From the NCBI GenBank assembly GCA_965216035.1, contig CBDCFM010000017.1:410486-474485 (forward strand): DNA of 64,000 nt. Direction: 5' to 3'. Shown in pieces: positions 34,690 to 43,423 of the stretch. A program made the translations under genes and the position numbers. The notes beneath the pieces are model-generated. The model did not search any database and was not told where the DNA came from. It saw only the letters and a program-made list of their open reading frames with translations. Each line of letters opens with the position of its first letter. Within the stretch, counting starts at the first letter, position 1. Origin of the DNA: G963664115 sp965216035. GTDB lineage: Bacteria; Acidobacteriota; Terriglobia; 20CM-2-55-15.

Positions 34690-35412
34690 ATGGAATCTGG
34701 CACCACACTCGGTCCCTACAAGATCACCGGCCCACTGGGTCAGGGGGGTATGGGTGAGGTCTATCGTGCCAACGACACCAGCCTGAACCGACAAGTTGCG
34801 ATCAAGGTGCTCCCCACGGCGTTTGCCCAGGACACAGAACGTCTCGCACGATTTGAGGGTGAGGCGAAAACCCTAGCCTCACTCAACCACCCGAACATCG
34901 CCCAGATATACGGCTTTGAAAAAACCACTGGAGTCCATGCGCTCGTGATGGAGTTGGTCGAAGGACCGACACTTGCCGACCGTATTGCCCAGGGGCCGAT
35001 TCCCGTTGATGAAGCTCTACCCATCGCCAAACAGATCGCCGAGGCCCTGGAGGCGGCGCACGAACAAGGGATCATCCACCGGGATTTGAAACCGGCCAAC
35101 GTGAAGGTGAAATCTGACGGTACGGTGAAAGTGTTGGATTTCGGGTTAGCCAAGGCGATGGATCCTGTGGGCGATCCAACGAGTGTGTCGCAGTCACCGA
35201 CGCCCAGTATGGCGGCTACACAGGCGCGGGTGATCCTCGGGACAGCCGCCTACATGAGCCCGGAGCAGGCCAAGGGGCGATCGGTTGATACGCGCACTGA
35301 CGTGTGGGCCTTCGGCGCGGTGCTCTACGACCGGACGGTTAGGCCTCAGGCGCGTCCGCGCCGGGAACCGTTTCGCGACTCGACGCGCGATCACAGCGGC
35401 ATGAGATCCTGA
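34690..35412 (+). pseudogene. Ser/Thr protein kinase, truncated after the catalytic loop region
   Basis: The kinase domain starts at MESGTTLGPYKITGPLGQGG, with the glycine loop GQGGMGEVYRA, VAIKVLP (lysine), HRDLKPANVKVKSDG (catalytic loop), VLDFGLA (Mg site) and GTAAYMSPEQAKG. Similarity stops after DVWAFGAVLY, where kinases continue with E-M-L-T-G. From about 35336 the reading becomes Arg-rich noise up to a TGA at 35410. Lobe helices beyond this point and any C-terminal sensor (often Tol-like propellers in Acidobacteria) are lost. The gene is probably non-functional. Confidence 0.85.
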
Positions 35413-35616
35413 ATTCGAACGGCAATTCAAACGGCATCAGATCGTCCCGACGGTGTTCACTTGACGATGCCGTTGCTGGTTTGCGCGGCTACAAGCCGCA
35501 CCTGCATATGGAGATCAAATTCTTCTCCCATTCCCTCTCCTCTATCGTAAAATGGAGTCTGCCCTTCCTTATCCTGGCGGCGCCACGGTCCGGCCACGCG
35601 TCGATTCCTTTTAACC

Positions 35617-36325
35617 ATGGCAGGAATGCTCCGCTTGCCCCCGACCGCGCTCCCGGGCTGTCCACACCACATTATTCCCAGAAGCGCGTCACGTGAGAAT
35701 GTGTTTCTCGATGACGAGGACCGGCTGCGGTTCCTCAAGATTATGCGCACCTAGGCCGGGGAGGCCGGTCTCGAGGTCTGGGCGTATGCGCTGATGAGAA
35801 ATCACGTCCATATGATCGCCGTTCCCGAAAATTCCGAGTCGATCTCCCTCGCGATGGAGCTTTCGTTGAAGCGCTACGCACAGTCGTTTCTCGCCCGGCA
35901 CGGGGGCAGCGAAGAGCTGTGGCACAGGCGGTGCCATGCGTCGGTAATTCAGCTTCGATATCTTTGGAATGCGGTCCGTTACGTCGAGCGCAATCCCGTA
36001 CGGGCCGGCATTGTGGAGCGGGCCCAGGACTATCGGTGGTCGAGCGCCCCCTGGCATTGTGGTTATGTCGGAGGGCGATACCTCGGAGGGTGGTCTCTCG
36101 GAGGAAGATCTTCTGATCGATCCAGGCTCACCGTTGAAGGGAGCTCTGTCTGACTGGTCGTCCTGGCTTGGGGAACCGGACCGGGATCCGCGGTTTGCAT
36201 ATCTGAGGCGAAAGAGTCGGCAGTTGCAAGCCAGGCGACAACCGGAAGTCATCGGATTGCTGGAACGCGATCTCGACCGGCGGATATCGCGAAAGGAGAA
36301 GACGCGGGATCGTGGGAAGAAATAG
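35617..36325 (+). pseudogene. RAYT-type (REP-associated tyrosine transposase) gene, decayed
   Basis: From the ATG at 35617 the frame reads a Y1-transposase N-terminus (LPGCPHHIIPRSASRENVFL, then DDEDRLRFLKIMRT). It meets TAG at 35752-35754, then continues in frame with AGEAGLEVWAYALMRNHVHM, bearing the HUH pair, and WNAVRYVERNPVRAGIVERA with the likely catalytic Tyr. Near 36050 the coding frame shifts: the tail SDWSSWLGEPDRDPRFAYLR, found in a different frame, ends at 36325. RAYTs process REP palindromes as domesticated transposases. Here one stop and one frameshift indicate inactivity. Confidence 0.82.
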
Positions 36326-37036
36326 TCCAGAAGCCTTAATTGAAAGTTGACAGATCTGCTTTCCGTGTTAGCTGTGAATTCTGTGAAGGTTGTTCACACG
36401 GGTTTTCGTCGCGAAGCCCGCCTGGCCATGTTGTGGCCCGGTGAAAGATGCAGCCGCCGGCAGCGCATTCTTCCTGCATGGCTCAAAGGGCCATGCAGGC
36501 GCGTGCCGGGAGGGCGATCGAGGCGTACTTGATAGTACGTCGAGGAGCCCAACCAAGCGCAACGCAGCCCTGGCGGATGGATCCGGCGCTGGGGCAGAAA
36601 ACTCGTGAGAAATTCGGGTTAGGTCCGATCGTCGGGTTCGGCTGATGCCTCATTGCTGTGGCCGTCCACCCGCATCATTCGCTGCGGGTACTGTTGACAC
36701 GCCTGGCGAAATCCCACTGTAGGGCTTCAATTGCCTGCCAGCGAAAAGCGGGTGCATCTCCCGCCAACGGGATCGATGGCAAGAGTACCGCACGGTTCCC
36801 TCGGTTCCCACAGTTCCGAGGTTCCGTGTGGACGGCCTTCGGTAGGAGAGGCGGGCCGTGCGTTCGGGGAAAATCAGGTCGGGCCGGACGCCGACGATAC
36901 TATTAATCACCGAACTTCCAACCGACGCGACCAGGTTTCGCTATCCTAGTAGAACAATCCTTTAGTATCTTCAATAGGATCCAGGCCATCGCACCGGCGC
37001 AGGCGGATCTGACCCGATTCAAAAGGAGCTTCTTGA
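36326..37036. other. Intergenic region, 711 bp, with palindromic repeat material
   Basis: No recognisable protein gene. It contains a perfect hairpin (listed separately) followed by about 150 bp that reads open but looks like a structured interspersed repeat rather than a gene. The last 100 bp supply the promoter of the M16 peptidase, whose Shine-Dalgarno sequence is AAAGGAG at about 37020-37026. Confidence 0.4.
36473..36499. repeat. Perfect 10-bp-arm hairpin downstream of the RAYT remnant
   Basis: CCTGCATGGC and GCCATGCAGG enclose a 7-nt loop. The hairpin begins a stretch ending near 36625 in GAGAAATTCGGGTTAGG. I recall similar hairpin-plus-tail blocks as dispersed repeats in other proteobacterial genomes. 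It lies 150 bp after the RAYT remnant, and REP-like palindromes are the known substrates of such enzymes, so a REP-type origin is plausible. No T-run follows. Confidence 0.55.
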
Positions 37037-39901
37037 ATGAGACACCCTATCCGCATCGCAATCCTAGTTTTCCTGTGGGCAATGCCTCTGATCGTGTTCC
37101 AAACGTCCGGGCTCATCGCCCAGGAAGCGATACGGGGGACGGCAAATCCTGAAGATGCGCGAACAGTTCCTCTGGATCGACCCGCACCGATCAGCCCGGA
37201 GGTCACGACCGGAACGTTTGCCAACGGCCTGCGCTACTTCATTCGGGAAAATCGGGAACCGGAAAATCGGGCGGAGTTGCGACTCGTAGTCAACGCGGGT
37301 TCCATCCTTGAAGACGACGACCAGCTCGGACTGGCCCACTTCCTGGAACACATGGCCTTCAACGGGACTGAAAACTTCGAGAAGCAGGAGTTGATTGGAT
37401 TCATGGAATCCATCGGCATGCGCTTGGGGCCGGGCGTCAACGCATCGACGTCCTTCGACGAAACAAACTACCAACTGGAACTGCCTACCGACAACGCCCG
37501 GTACATGGAGACGGCGTTTCAAATTCTGGAAGACTGGGCTCACGGACTGACACTCGACCCGGACGAGATCGATATGGAGCGTGGGGTCGTGATTGAAGAA
37601 TGGCGGCTCGGTCAAGGCGCCGGCTCGCGCTTGCGCGACCAGCAATTCCCGGTCATTTTCAGCGGATCGCGCTACGCCGAGCGCCTTCCGATCGGAACGC
37701 TGGAAAGCCTGGAGAACTTCGACCCCGAGGCGCTGGGCCGTTTTTATCGCGACTGGTACCGACCCGGCCTTATGGCGGTCATTGCGGTTGGCGACTTCGA
37801 CGCATCCGAAATCGAGGGGTTGATCCGTCAGCATTTCGAAGATCTGGCGAACCCGCCCAACGCTCGAGAGCGTGCCGTATACGGGGTTCCCGACCACGCT
37901 GAAACGCTGTTCTCAATTGCGACCGACCCGGAAATGACCCGGACGAGCATCCAGGTCTATCACAAGATGCCGCCTGAAACCGATTGGACAATTGGCGGCT
38001 ACCGGCAGCGCATCGTGGAACGGCTCTACAACAGCATGCTCAACAATCGCTTTGCGGAGATTGCCAGGCAACCGGATCCGCCGTTTCTGCGGGCTTCCTC
38101 AAACCAGGGCCGGCTGATCCGTCCTTTGAGTGCATATTTCCTGAGCGCTTCGGTCCTTGAGAACGGTATCGAGAGGGGGCTGGAATCGCTGTTTACGGAA
38201 GCGGAACGGGTAGCGCAATTCGGGTTCACAGAGTCTGAACTGGAAAGACAAAAGACAAGCCTGCTGCGTGGTATGGAACGCAGCTACACGAATCGGGAAA
38301 ATCGCAGCTCCGGTGCCTTTGCACGCGAATACACCCGGGCCTTTTACAGCGGCGAGTCAATTCCCGGCATTGCATACGAATACGCGCTGCATGAGCGCTT
38401 CGTCCCAGAAATCTCGATCGATGAAGTCAACAGGATCGGTCAGGATTGGATCCGCGACACCAACCGCGTCGTTGTCGTTGCCGGACCGGAAAAAGAGGGC
38501 GTGACAATGCCCGATGAGGCGGCGCTAACCGCCGTCCTTGCTACGGCCAGTGATGTGGAGATCTCCGCGTATGTGGACACTGTCAGCGACGCGCCCCTCT
38601 TATCGGCTATCCCCGAGGGATCGGAGATCGTCCGCACGCGCATGATTGAAGGGGACATTACCGAGTGGGATCTTGCCAACGGGGTACGCGTCGCACTGAA
38701 GCCGACGGACTTCGACGAGGACCAGGTCCTGTTCCGTGGTTCGAGTCCGGGGGGGACCTCCCTGGCCAGTGACGCCGACTATATCCCCGCCAGCACAGCG
38801 ACGACCCTGATCTCGAACAGTGGGATCGGAGAATTCAACGCGATCGATTTACAGAAGGTGCTCACGGGGAAGCTCGCGAACGTCCGCCCCTTCATCTCCA
38901 GCTACGATGAAGGTGTCAGCGGCAACGCATCCATCACGGATCTTGAAACGATGTTCCAGCTGATTTACTTGCGGTTTACTGCGCCCCGAGCGGATGAGAC
39001 CCTGTATGAGCTGTGGGAAGCCCAAACGCGGCAGGCCCTCGGGAATCGAGACTCGAATCCGGCGACGGCGTTCAACGACGCCTACACCCGGATCATCACT
39101 CAAAATCATCCACGGCGGCGCCCGCCAACGGTCGCCATACTCGACGATACGGATCTGTACAAATCGTTGTCCATCTATGAAGACCGCTTCTCCGACGCCA
39201 GCGATTACACTTTCGTTTTCGTCGGCAAGATCGATTTTGACGTAATGCGGCCGCTGGTGGAACGCTATCTGGGAGCTCTGCCTTCGACAGGCAGGATGGA
39301 GACATGGCGGGATACCGGTGTGCGGGCGCCCACTGGAGTGATCGAGGAAACCGTATACGGTGGCATCGAACCCCGCAGCCAGACACGCATCGCGTTCACG
39401 GGCCCCTTCGCATACGAAGACCAGGCCGAACGGACGGGAATCCGGGCAATGGCCCTCGTACTGGAGACGCGCCTGAGAGATCGCTTGCGAGAGGAACTCG
39501 GCGGCACCTATAGCATCAACGTCGGAGCCAATATCGCATGGCAACCTGTTGAAAGCTATACACTGAGCATTACCTTCGGGTCGGATCCGGAACGCACGGA
39601 TGAACTGGTCCAGGCTGTGTTCGACGGAATCGAAGACCTTAAGGCTGACCCGCCCGATGACGATCTGGTTTCTGACGTCCGCCAGGCCCTGCTCCGGTCA
39701 TTTGAGACGGGCTTTCAGGAAAACCGGACGTTGCTGGGTCAACTCGTCAGCGACTATCAACGGGGCGCTGTCCCGGGTGCCAGCATCCGCTCATATCCCG
39801 CATCTGCAGAAGCTCTTACGCCCGTTTCAATTCAGGACGACGCGCAGCAGTACTTGACCCTGGACAACCGAATTCGGGTCACCCTGATGCCTGAGCGGTA
39901 G
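37037..39901 (+). CDS. M16-family zinc metallopeptidase (insulinase/pitrilysin-like), exported
   Basis: A 954-residue protein with a signal peptide (residues 5-29). The inverted zinc motif is H101-FLE-H105 in LAHFLEHMAFNGTENF, with the downstream Glu in ERGVVIEEWRLG. Four M16 repeats are expected. The first two cover about 55-500. The second half starts near residue 535 (EWDLANGVRVALKPTDFDED) and ends with FSFE-type residues replaced by RLREELGGTYSINVGAN. It is a periplasmic oligopeptide-degrading enzyme of the long PqqL-like type. The adjacent lipoprotein gene at 40007 is separate, with a possible terminator between. Confidence 0.93.
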   Translation: MRHPIRIAILVFLWAMPLIVFQTSGLIAQEAIRGTANPEDARTVPLDRPAPISPEVTTGTFANGLRYFIRENREPENRAELRLVVNAGSILEDDDQLGLAHFLEHMAFNGTENFEKQELIGFMESIGMRLGPGVNASTSFDETNYQLELPTDNARYMETAFQILEDWAHGLTLDPDEIDMERGVVIEEWRLGQGAGSRLRDQQFPVIFSGSRYAERLPIGTLESLENFDPEALGRFYRDWYRPGLMAVIAVGDFDASEIEGLIRQHFEDLANPPNARERAVYGVPDHAETLFSIATDPEMTRTSIQVYHKMPPETDWTIGGYRQRIVERLYNSMLNNRFAEIARQPDPPFLRASSNQGRLIRPLSAYFLSASVLENGIERGLESLFTEAERVAQFGFTESELERQKTSLLRGMERSYTNRENRSSGAFAREYTRAFYSGESIPGIAYEYALHERFVPEISIDEVNRIGQDWIRDTNRVVVVAGPEKEGVTMPDEAALTAVLATASDVEISAYVDTVSDAPLLSAIPEGSEIVRTRMIEGDITEWDLANGVRVALKPTDFDEDQVLFRGSSPGGTSLASDADYIPASTATTLISNSGIGEFNAIDLQKVLTGKLANVRPFISSYDEGVSGNASITDLETMFQLIYLRFTAPRADETLYELWEAQTRQALGNRDSNPATAFNDAYTRIITQNHPRRRPPTVAILDDTDLYKSLSIYEDRFSDASDYTFVFVGKIDFDVMRPLVERYLGALPSTGRMETWRDTGVRAPTGVIEETVYGGIEPRSQTRIAFTGPFAYEDQAERTGIRAMALVLETRLRDRLREELGGTYSINVGANIAWQPVESYTLSITFGSDPERTDELVQAVFDGIEDLKADPPDDDLVSDVRQALLRSFETGFQENRTLLGQLVSDYQRGAVPGASIRSYPASAEALTPVSIQDDAQQYLTLDNRIRVTLMPER

Positions 39902-39920
39902 GGAGCCTGCGGACGGGATT

Positions 39921-39955
39921 ACCCACCCAAGTCAGGTTTGACACCTCGGGTGGGT
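39921..39955 (+). terminator. Candidate hairpin after the M16 peptidase gene
   Basis: ACCCACCC (39921-39928) pairs with GGGTGGGT (39948-39955) across a 19-nt loop that itself contains GTCA/TGAC. It lies 20 bp after the peptidase stop and 52 bp before the next gene. There is no U-run, so its role as terminator is uncertain. Confidence 0.4.
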
Positions 39956-40006
39956 GGGGGTACGATACTGGTAAATTCTCGAACCTATCGATCCAAGGAG
40001 AACTCG

Positions 40007-41044
40007 ATGAAACGAATCTGTCTCAGTCTCTGCATTGTGCCGCTCGTGCTGGCGTTAGCTACATGCGCTCCGGCAGCCGAACCCGAAGCGGAGGCTCCCG
40101 CTCCGGCGGCATCCGACGGCCCGACTCGAAGCATCGTTAACATCACGGGAGATCTATACAGAGCACAGAACAACAACCACCACACCGTGTTCCTGGTCAC
40201 CGATGAAGGCATCATCATGTCGGACCCGATCAACGCGGACTTTGCGACATACCTCAAAGGCGAGTTCGAAGAGCGGTTTGCCCAGCCCGTCCGCTACCTG
40301 CTCTACAGTCACACGGATTGGGACCATGCGTCCGGCGGAGCCGTCTTTGCGGACACGGCGGAGTTCGTCGGCCACGAGAACATGACTGCCGCCCTGGCCG
40401 CGCCGGGCGAGATGCCTCTCCCTGCGAACGCCGCCGAACTCGACGCCAACGGAAACGGGGAGATCGAACCATCCGAGGCCACCGGCAATTTCCAGAACAA
40501 TTTCGCGTTGTTTGACGCCGACGCAAATGGAATGCTGAGTGGTGGAGAAATCGCGCGGGGTCCGGTCAACGACGTCTATCCTCCGACGGATACATATTCG
40601 GACCGCCGGACGGTAACTCTCGGCGGCCAGAGCGTGGAGATGATTCATCCGGGCCCGGCTCATTCCGCCAATATGTCGGTGCTCCACTTTCCCGAAGAGA
40701 GCGCAGTTTATGTCGTCGACTTCATCAGCCTGGGCCGGCTTCCATTCCAGACCATGAACGGTTACGAACATGATCTCTGGACGGGCGAAATGAGCGCAGT
40801 CGAAGCGCTCGGTGCCGAGTTCGTAATCCCCGCTCACGGAGTCGTGGGTTCGACTGCCGATCTGGCCGAGTACCGGCAGTATCATGAAGATCTCTACGAC
40901 GCGGTCGCCGAAGGCATGGCCGCAGGCTCGTCTCTCGAGGAACTTCAGGCATCCATAAGGTTGGACGCCTATTCGGATTGGGCCAACTATGAGGACTGGC
41001 TGCCTCTGAATATTCAGGGCATGTACAACTCGATGAATCCGTAG
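40007..41044 (+). CDS. MBL-fold hydrolase lipoprotein with an inserted EF-hand pair
   Basis: 345 residues from the ATG at 40007, with AAGGAG 7 nt upstream. A lipobox-like ALATC places the lipid anchor at C20. The metallo-beta-lactamase core shows H102-T-D104-W-D106-H107, the His in FVGHEN (H123), the His in PGPAHSANM (H219) and the Asp of VVDFISLG (D238), then IPAHGVVG. Between core elements, residues 146-157 (DANGNGEIEPSE) and 170-181 (DADANGMLSGGE) are two EF-hand loops with the D-x-D/N-x-N-G pattern and closing Glu. Calcium could therefore tune the hydrolase. Substrate is unknown; the overall shape resembles SoxH/quinoprotein-relay-type or lactonase-like enzymes. Confidence 0.85.
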   Translation: MKRICLSLCIVPLVLALATCAPAAEPEAEAPAPAASDGPTRSIVNITGDLYRAQNNNHHTVFLVTDEGIIMSDPINADFATYLKGEFEERFAQPVRYLLYSHTDWDHASGGAVFADTAEFVGHENMTAALAAPGEMPLPANAAELDANGNGEIEPSEATGNFQNNFALFDADANGMLSGGEIARGPVNDVYPPTDTYSDRRTVTLGGQSVEMIHPGPAHSANMSVLHFPEESAVYVVDFISLGRLPFQTMNGYEHDLWTGEMSAVEALGAEFVIPAHGVVGSTADLAEYRQYHEDLYDAVAEGMAAGSSLEELQASIRLDAYSDWANYEDWLPLNIQGMYNSMNP

Positions 41045-41147
41045 ATCCCGACAGGGGACGGCCACTCAGGAACTCGAACAGCCCGGCGACGGCGTTTTCG
41101 CTGAATTCTTGTTCTGCGTCCCCTTTTTCCCTTCCGGGAGGCATCCA

Positions 41148-42479
41148 GTGCTTGAGTCGAGGCCGCATCCACTCAGGATGGCTGGGTTCGCGCTTCCCGC
41201 CATGCCCCTCAATGCGACTCTGACGGCGCTGTTTGTCTTCCTGCCTCCGCTTTACGCCGAATTCCGTGGAATCGGAGCCGCCGCTGTGGGCGGCGTCTTT
41301 CTGGTCGCAAAACTATTTGACACGGTGACCGATCCGCTGTTCGGACTAGCGGCCGACCGATGGAACACCCGATGGGGACGACGACGGCCGTGGCTCGTCG
41401 TTTCCGTGCCCATTCTGATGCTGTCGCTCTACCGGCTCTATCTACCTCCCGAAACGGCCGGCTACGCTTACTTCACTGCCTGGTTGATCGTGATGTACAT
41501 CGGCTGGACACTTTCCACGGTCAGCCACACAGCCTGGGCACTGGAACTGTCGGGCGACTATGACCGCAGGTCGCGGATCACAGCGATGTTGCAGGTGGCG
41601 GTCATCGTTGGAGCGCTTCTGGTCAGCCTGATACCGGCCGCGATGGAGCGATTGGGCACGCCCACCTATGAAGAAAGGACGGCTGCAATCGGCCTGTTTC
41701 TAGTCTTCAGCTTTCCAATTGCTGTGCTGGTCTGTCTGATCAGTATCCGCGAGCCGGCCATGAAACCCCAGCCCGCCGTCAGCTGGAAGAGCATTGCCAT
41801 CGTGCTCCGGAGCGCCGCGCTTTTCCGTCTGATGATCGCCAACGCATTGCTCACTTTTTCGACCTATTTTGTGCAAGGCCTCTTCGTCTTCTTTGTGTCC
41901 TTCACCTTGGGCCTGGAGGATCAGGTGGGTTCTGTTCTCCTCTTTCTAATAGTGGGAGGACTGCTGTGTCTACCCCTGTGGGTCAAGCTCTCCGAGGTGT
42001 GGAGCAAACACAGGACGGTCCAGATAGCCGTTCTGTTCGGCACTCTGGCCCCGATTCTTCTCTTGATTCTGCCACCCGGGCAGGTGGTGCTGACCGCGAT
42101 TGTCTTTCTCTTGATCGGAGTCAACACCTCGGCGAACGAATTCCTGCCGCGCTCCATGATGGCGGACGTTTCCGACGAAGACAGCGTCAATTCCGGTTCC
42201 GATCGAATGGGCCTCTACTATGCCCTGCTTCAGTTTTCCAGTAAGGCCGCTTCGGGAGCCGCTGTTTTCATTGGATTTACATTTCTTGCGATCTTTGGCT
42301 TCGAGCCTGCGCTGGGAGCGGAAAACACCGCCGAGGCACTCGAACGGATTCGTTATCTGATCGTGTCTCTACCGATGGCCGCCTACGCGACCGTCATATT
42401 CCTGATGTGGAGATACCCTATTACACGCGAACGGCAGCAGGAGCTGCGACGCCTTATTGAAGAAAGGCCGGCCCCGTAA
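41148..42479 (+). CDS. MFS transporter of the GPH (MelB-like) cation-symporter group
   Basis: 443 residues from a GTG at 41148, placed by the CGGGAGG Shine-Dalgarno sequence 6 nt upstream. A more upstream ATG at 41109 lacks one. It has twelve predicted helices. The early motif FDTVTDPLFGLAADRWNTRW and GRRRPWLVVS is the GPH signature around helices 2-3, with the conserved D-x-x-x-D. A second-half motif, NEFLPRSMMADVSDEDSVNS, precedes GLYYALLQFSSKAASGAA. It imports a sugar, glycoside or related solute with Na+ or H+. The substrate is not inferable. Confidence 0.9.
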   Translation: MLESRPHPLRMAGFALPAMPLNATLTALFVFLPPLYAEFRGIGAAAVGGVFLVAKLFDTVTDPLFGLAADRWNTRWGRRRPWLVVSVPILMLSLYRLYLPPETAGYAYFTAWLIVMYIGWTLSTVSHTAWALELSGDYDRRSRITAMLQVAVIVGALLVSLIPAAMERLGTPTYEERTAAIGLFLVFSFPIAVLVCLISIREPAMKPQPAVSWKSIAIVLRSAALFRLMIANALLTFSTYFVQGLFVFFVSFTLGLEDQVGSVLLFLIVGGLLCLPLWVKLSEVWSKHRTVQIAVLFGTLAPILLLILPPGQVVLTAIVFLLIGVNTSANEFLPRSMMADVSDEDSVNSGSDRMGLYYALLQFSSKAASGAAVFIGFTFLAIFGFEPALGAENTAEALERIRYLIVSLPMAAYATVIFLMWRYPITRERQQELRRLIEERPAP

Positions 42480-42530
42480 CCGGAGACCCAAGCGGATTCC
42501 GCGATACGGAAAAGGAGAAGACGAAGAAAA

Positions 42531-42989
42531 ATGAAGGTCACGCCGAAAACCACGGTGATTCAGAGGGTTCAAGGCAAATGCGCCACCCACACCCGGACCG
42601 AAATCTCGGTCCGGGACGTCGGCACGGTCATCGATGAACCGGCAGAGTGTGGGGGAGGCAACAAGGGACCGAGTCCGACTGAAACTTTGCTGTCGGCGCT
42701 CATCGCGTGCACGAACGTCATCAGCAACAAGTGTGCGAAAAATCTGGGTATCGAGTATGAGACCGTGACGATCAATGCCGAGGCGACGTTCGATAGACGG
42801 GGCACCCAACTCCTGGAAGAGATCGACGTGCCGTACCCGAAAATACGCTTATCGATCAACGTGAGGACGCCCGCCTCCTATGAGCAAATGGCGCAACTCA
42901 AAGCAGATCTCCGGCGGTTCTGCCCGCTTGCAAAGACCATCCGAAATGCAGGCACCGAAATCGAAGAAATCTGGACTGTTGAGCAGTAA
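42531..42989 (+). CDS. OsmC/Ohr-family protein
   Basis: A 152-residue protein with AAAAGGAGAAG as ribosome binding region. The family core GGNKGPSPTETLLSALIACT places the first redox cysteine before NVISNKCAKNLGIEYETVTI, and RRFCPLAKTIRNAG holds the second. OsmC and Ohr proteins are homodimeric thiol peroxidases acting on organic hydroperoxides. The two-cysteine arrangement is kept, so peroxidase activity is likely. It lies 51 bp after the transporter and could be in its operon. Confidence 0.88.
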   Translation: MKVTPKTTVIQRVQGKCATHTRTEISVRDVGTVIDEPAECGGGNKGPSPTETLLSALIACTNVISNKCAKNLGIEYETVTINAEATFDRRGTQLLEEIDVPYPKIRLSINVRTPASYEQMAQLKADLRRFCPLAKTIRNAGTEIEEIWTVEQ

Positions 42990-43423
42990 GAGGGGACGCA
43001 CACTCAAGAATTCAGATCACATCCCGCCTGGAAACCGCGACGTGGAACCCCACCCGGGCACCGGCCATTCAGTCAACGAAAATTTCGTGAGGTCGGCCCA
43101 GGAAGTTTAATCTGCAATACCCATAGCAGAAACCCAGGTAACGAGGGGGTGCAGGCGTTTGAGTTGTGGGGCCTTGCGTATGCCGGAGGAAGGCGACCTC
43201 TCATCCGTCCATCCGCCACCGAAATGAAAGGCCCCTCGTGTAGCGTTTCTCCCCGCCCGGCGTTCTCCGCTTGGCCCTGGGGATTGCCCCCGTATTCCAG
43301 GAGCATCACGCGGTTTTCCGCGTTTTGCCGTCAGATCTTGGTGCGCTTTCCATTGACGATAGCCCCCGACTGGTGTTATATGAACCCACTTCCTTATAGT
43401 GAAGGCCGCGACAGGTTCGTCAC
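42990..43423. other. Intergenic region upstream of TIR protein 2, 434 bp
   Basis: No recognisable gene, RNA or repeat. A long plus-strand frame crossing it overlaps the TIR gene in another phase and is not credible. Confidence 0.4.

Noticed and set aside
35457..35750. Minus-strand frames around the RAYT remnant
   Set aside because: They are antisense to the recognisable Y1-transposase sequence and have no likeness to known proteins.
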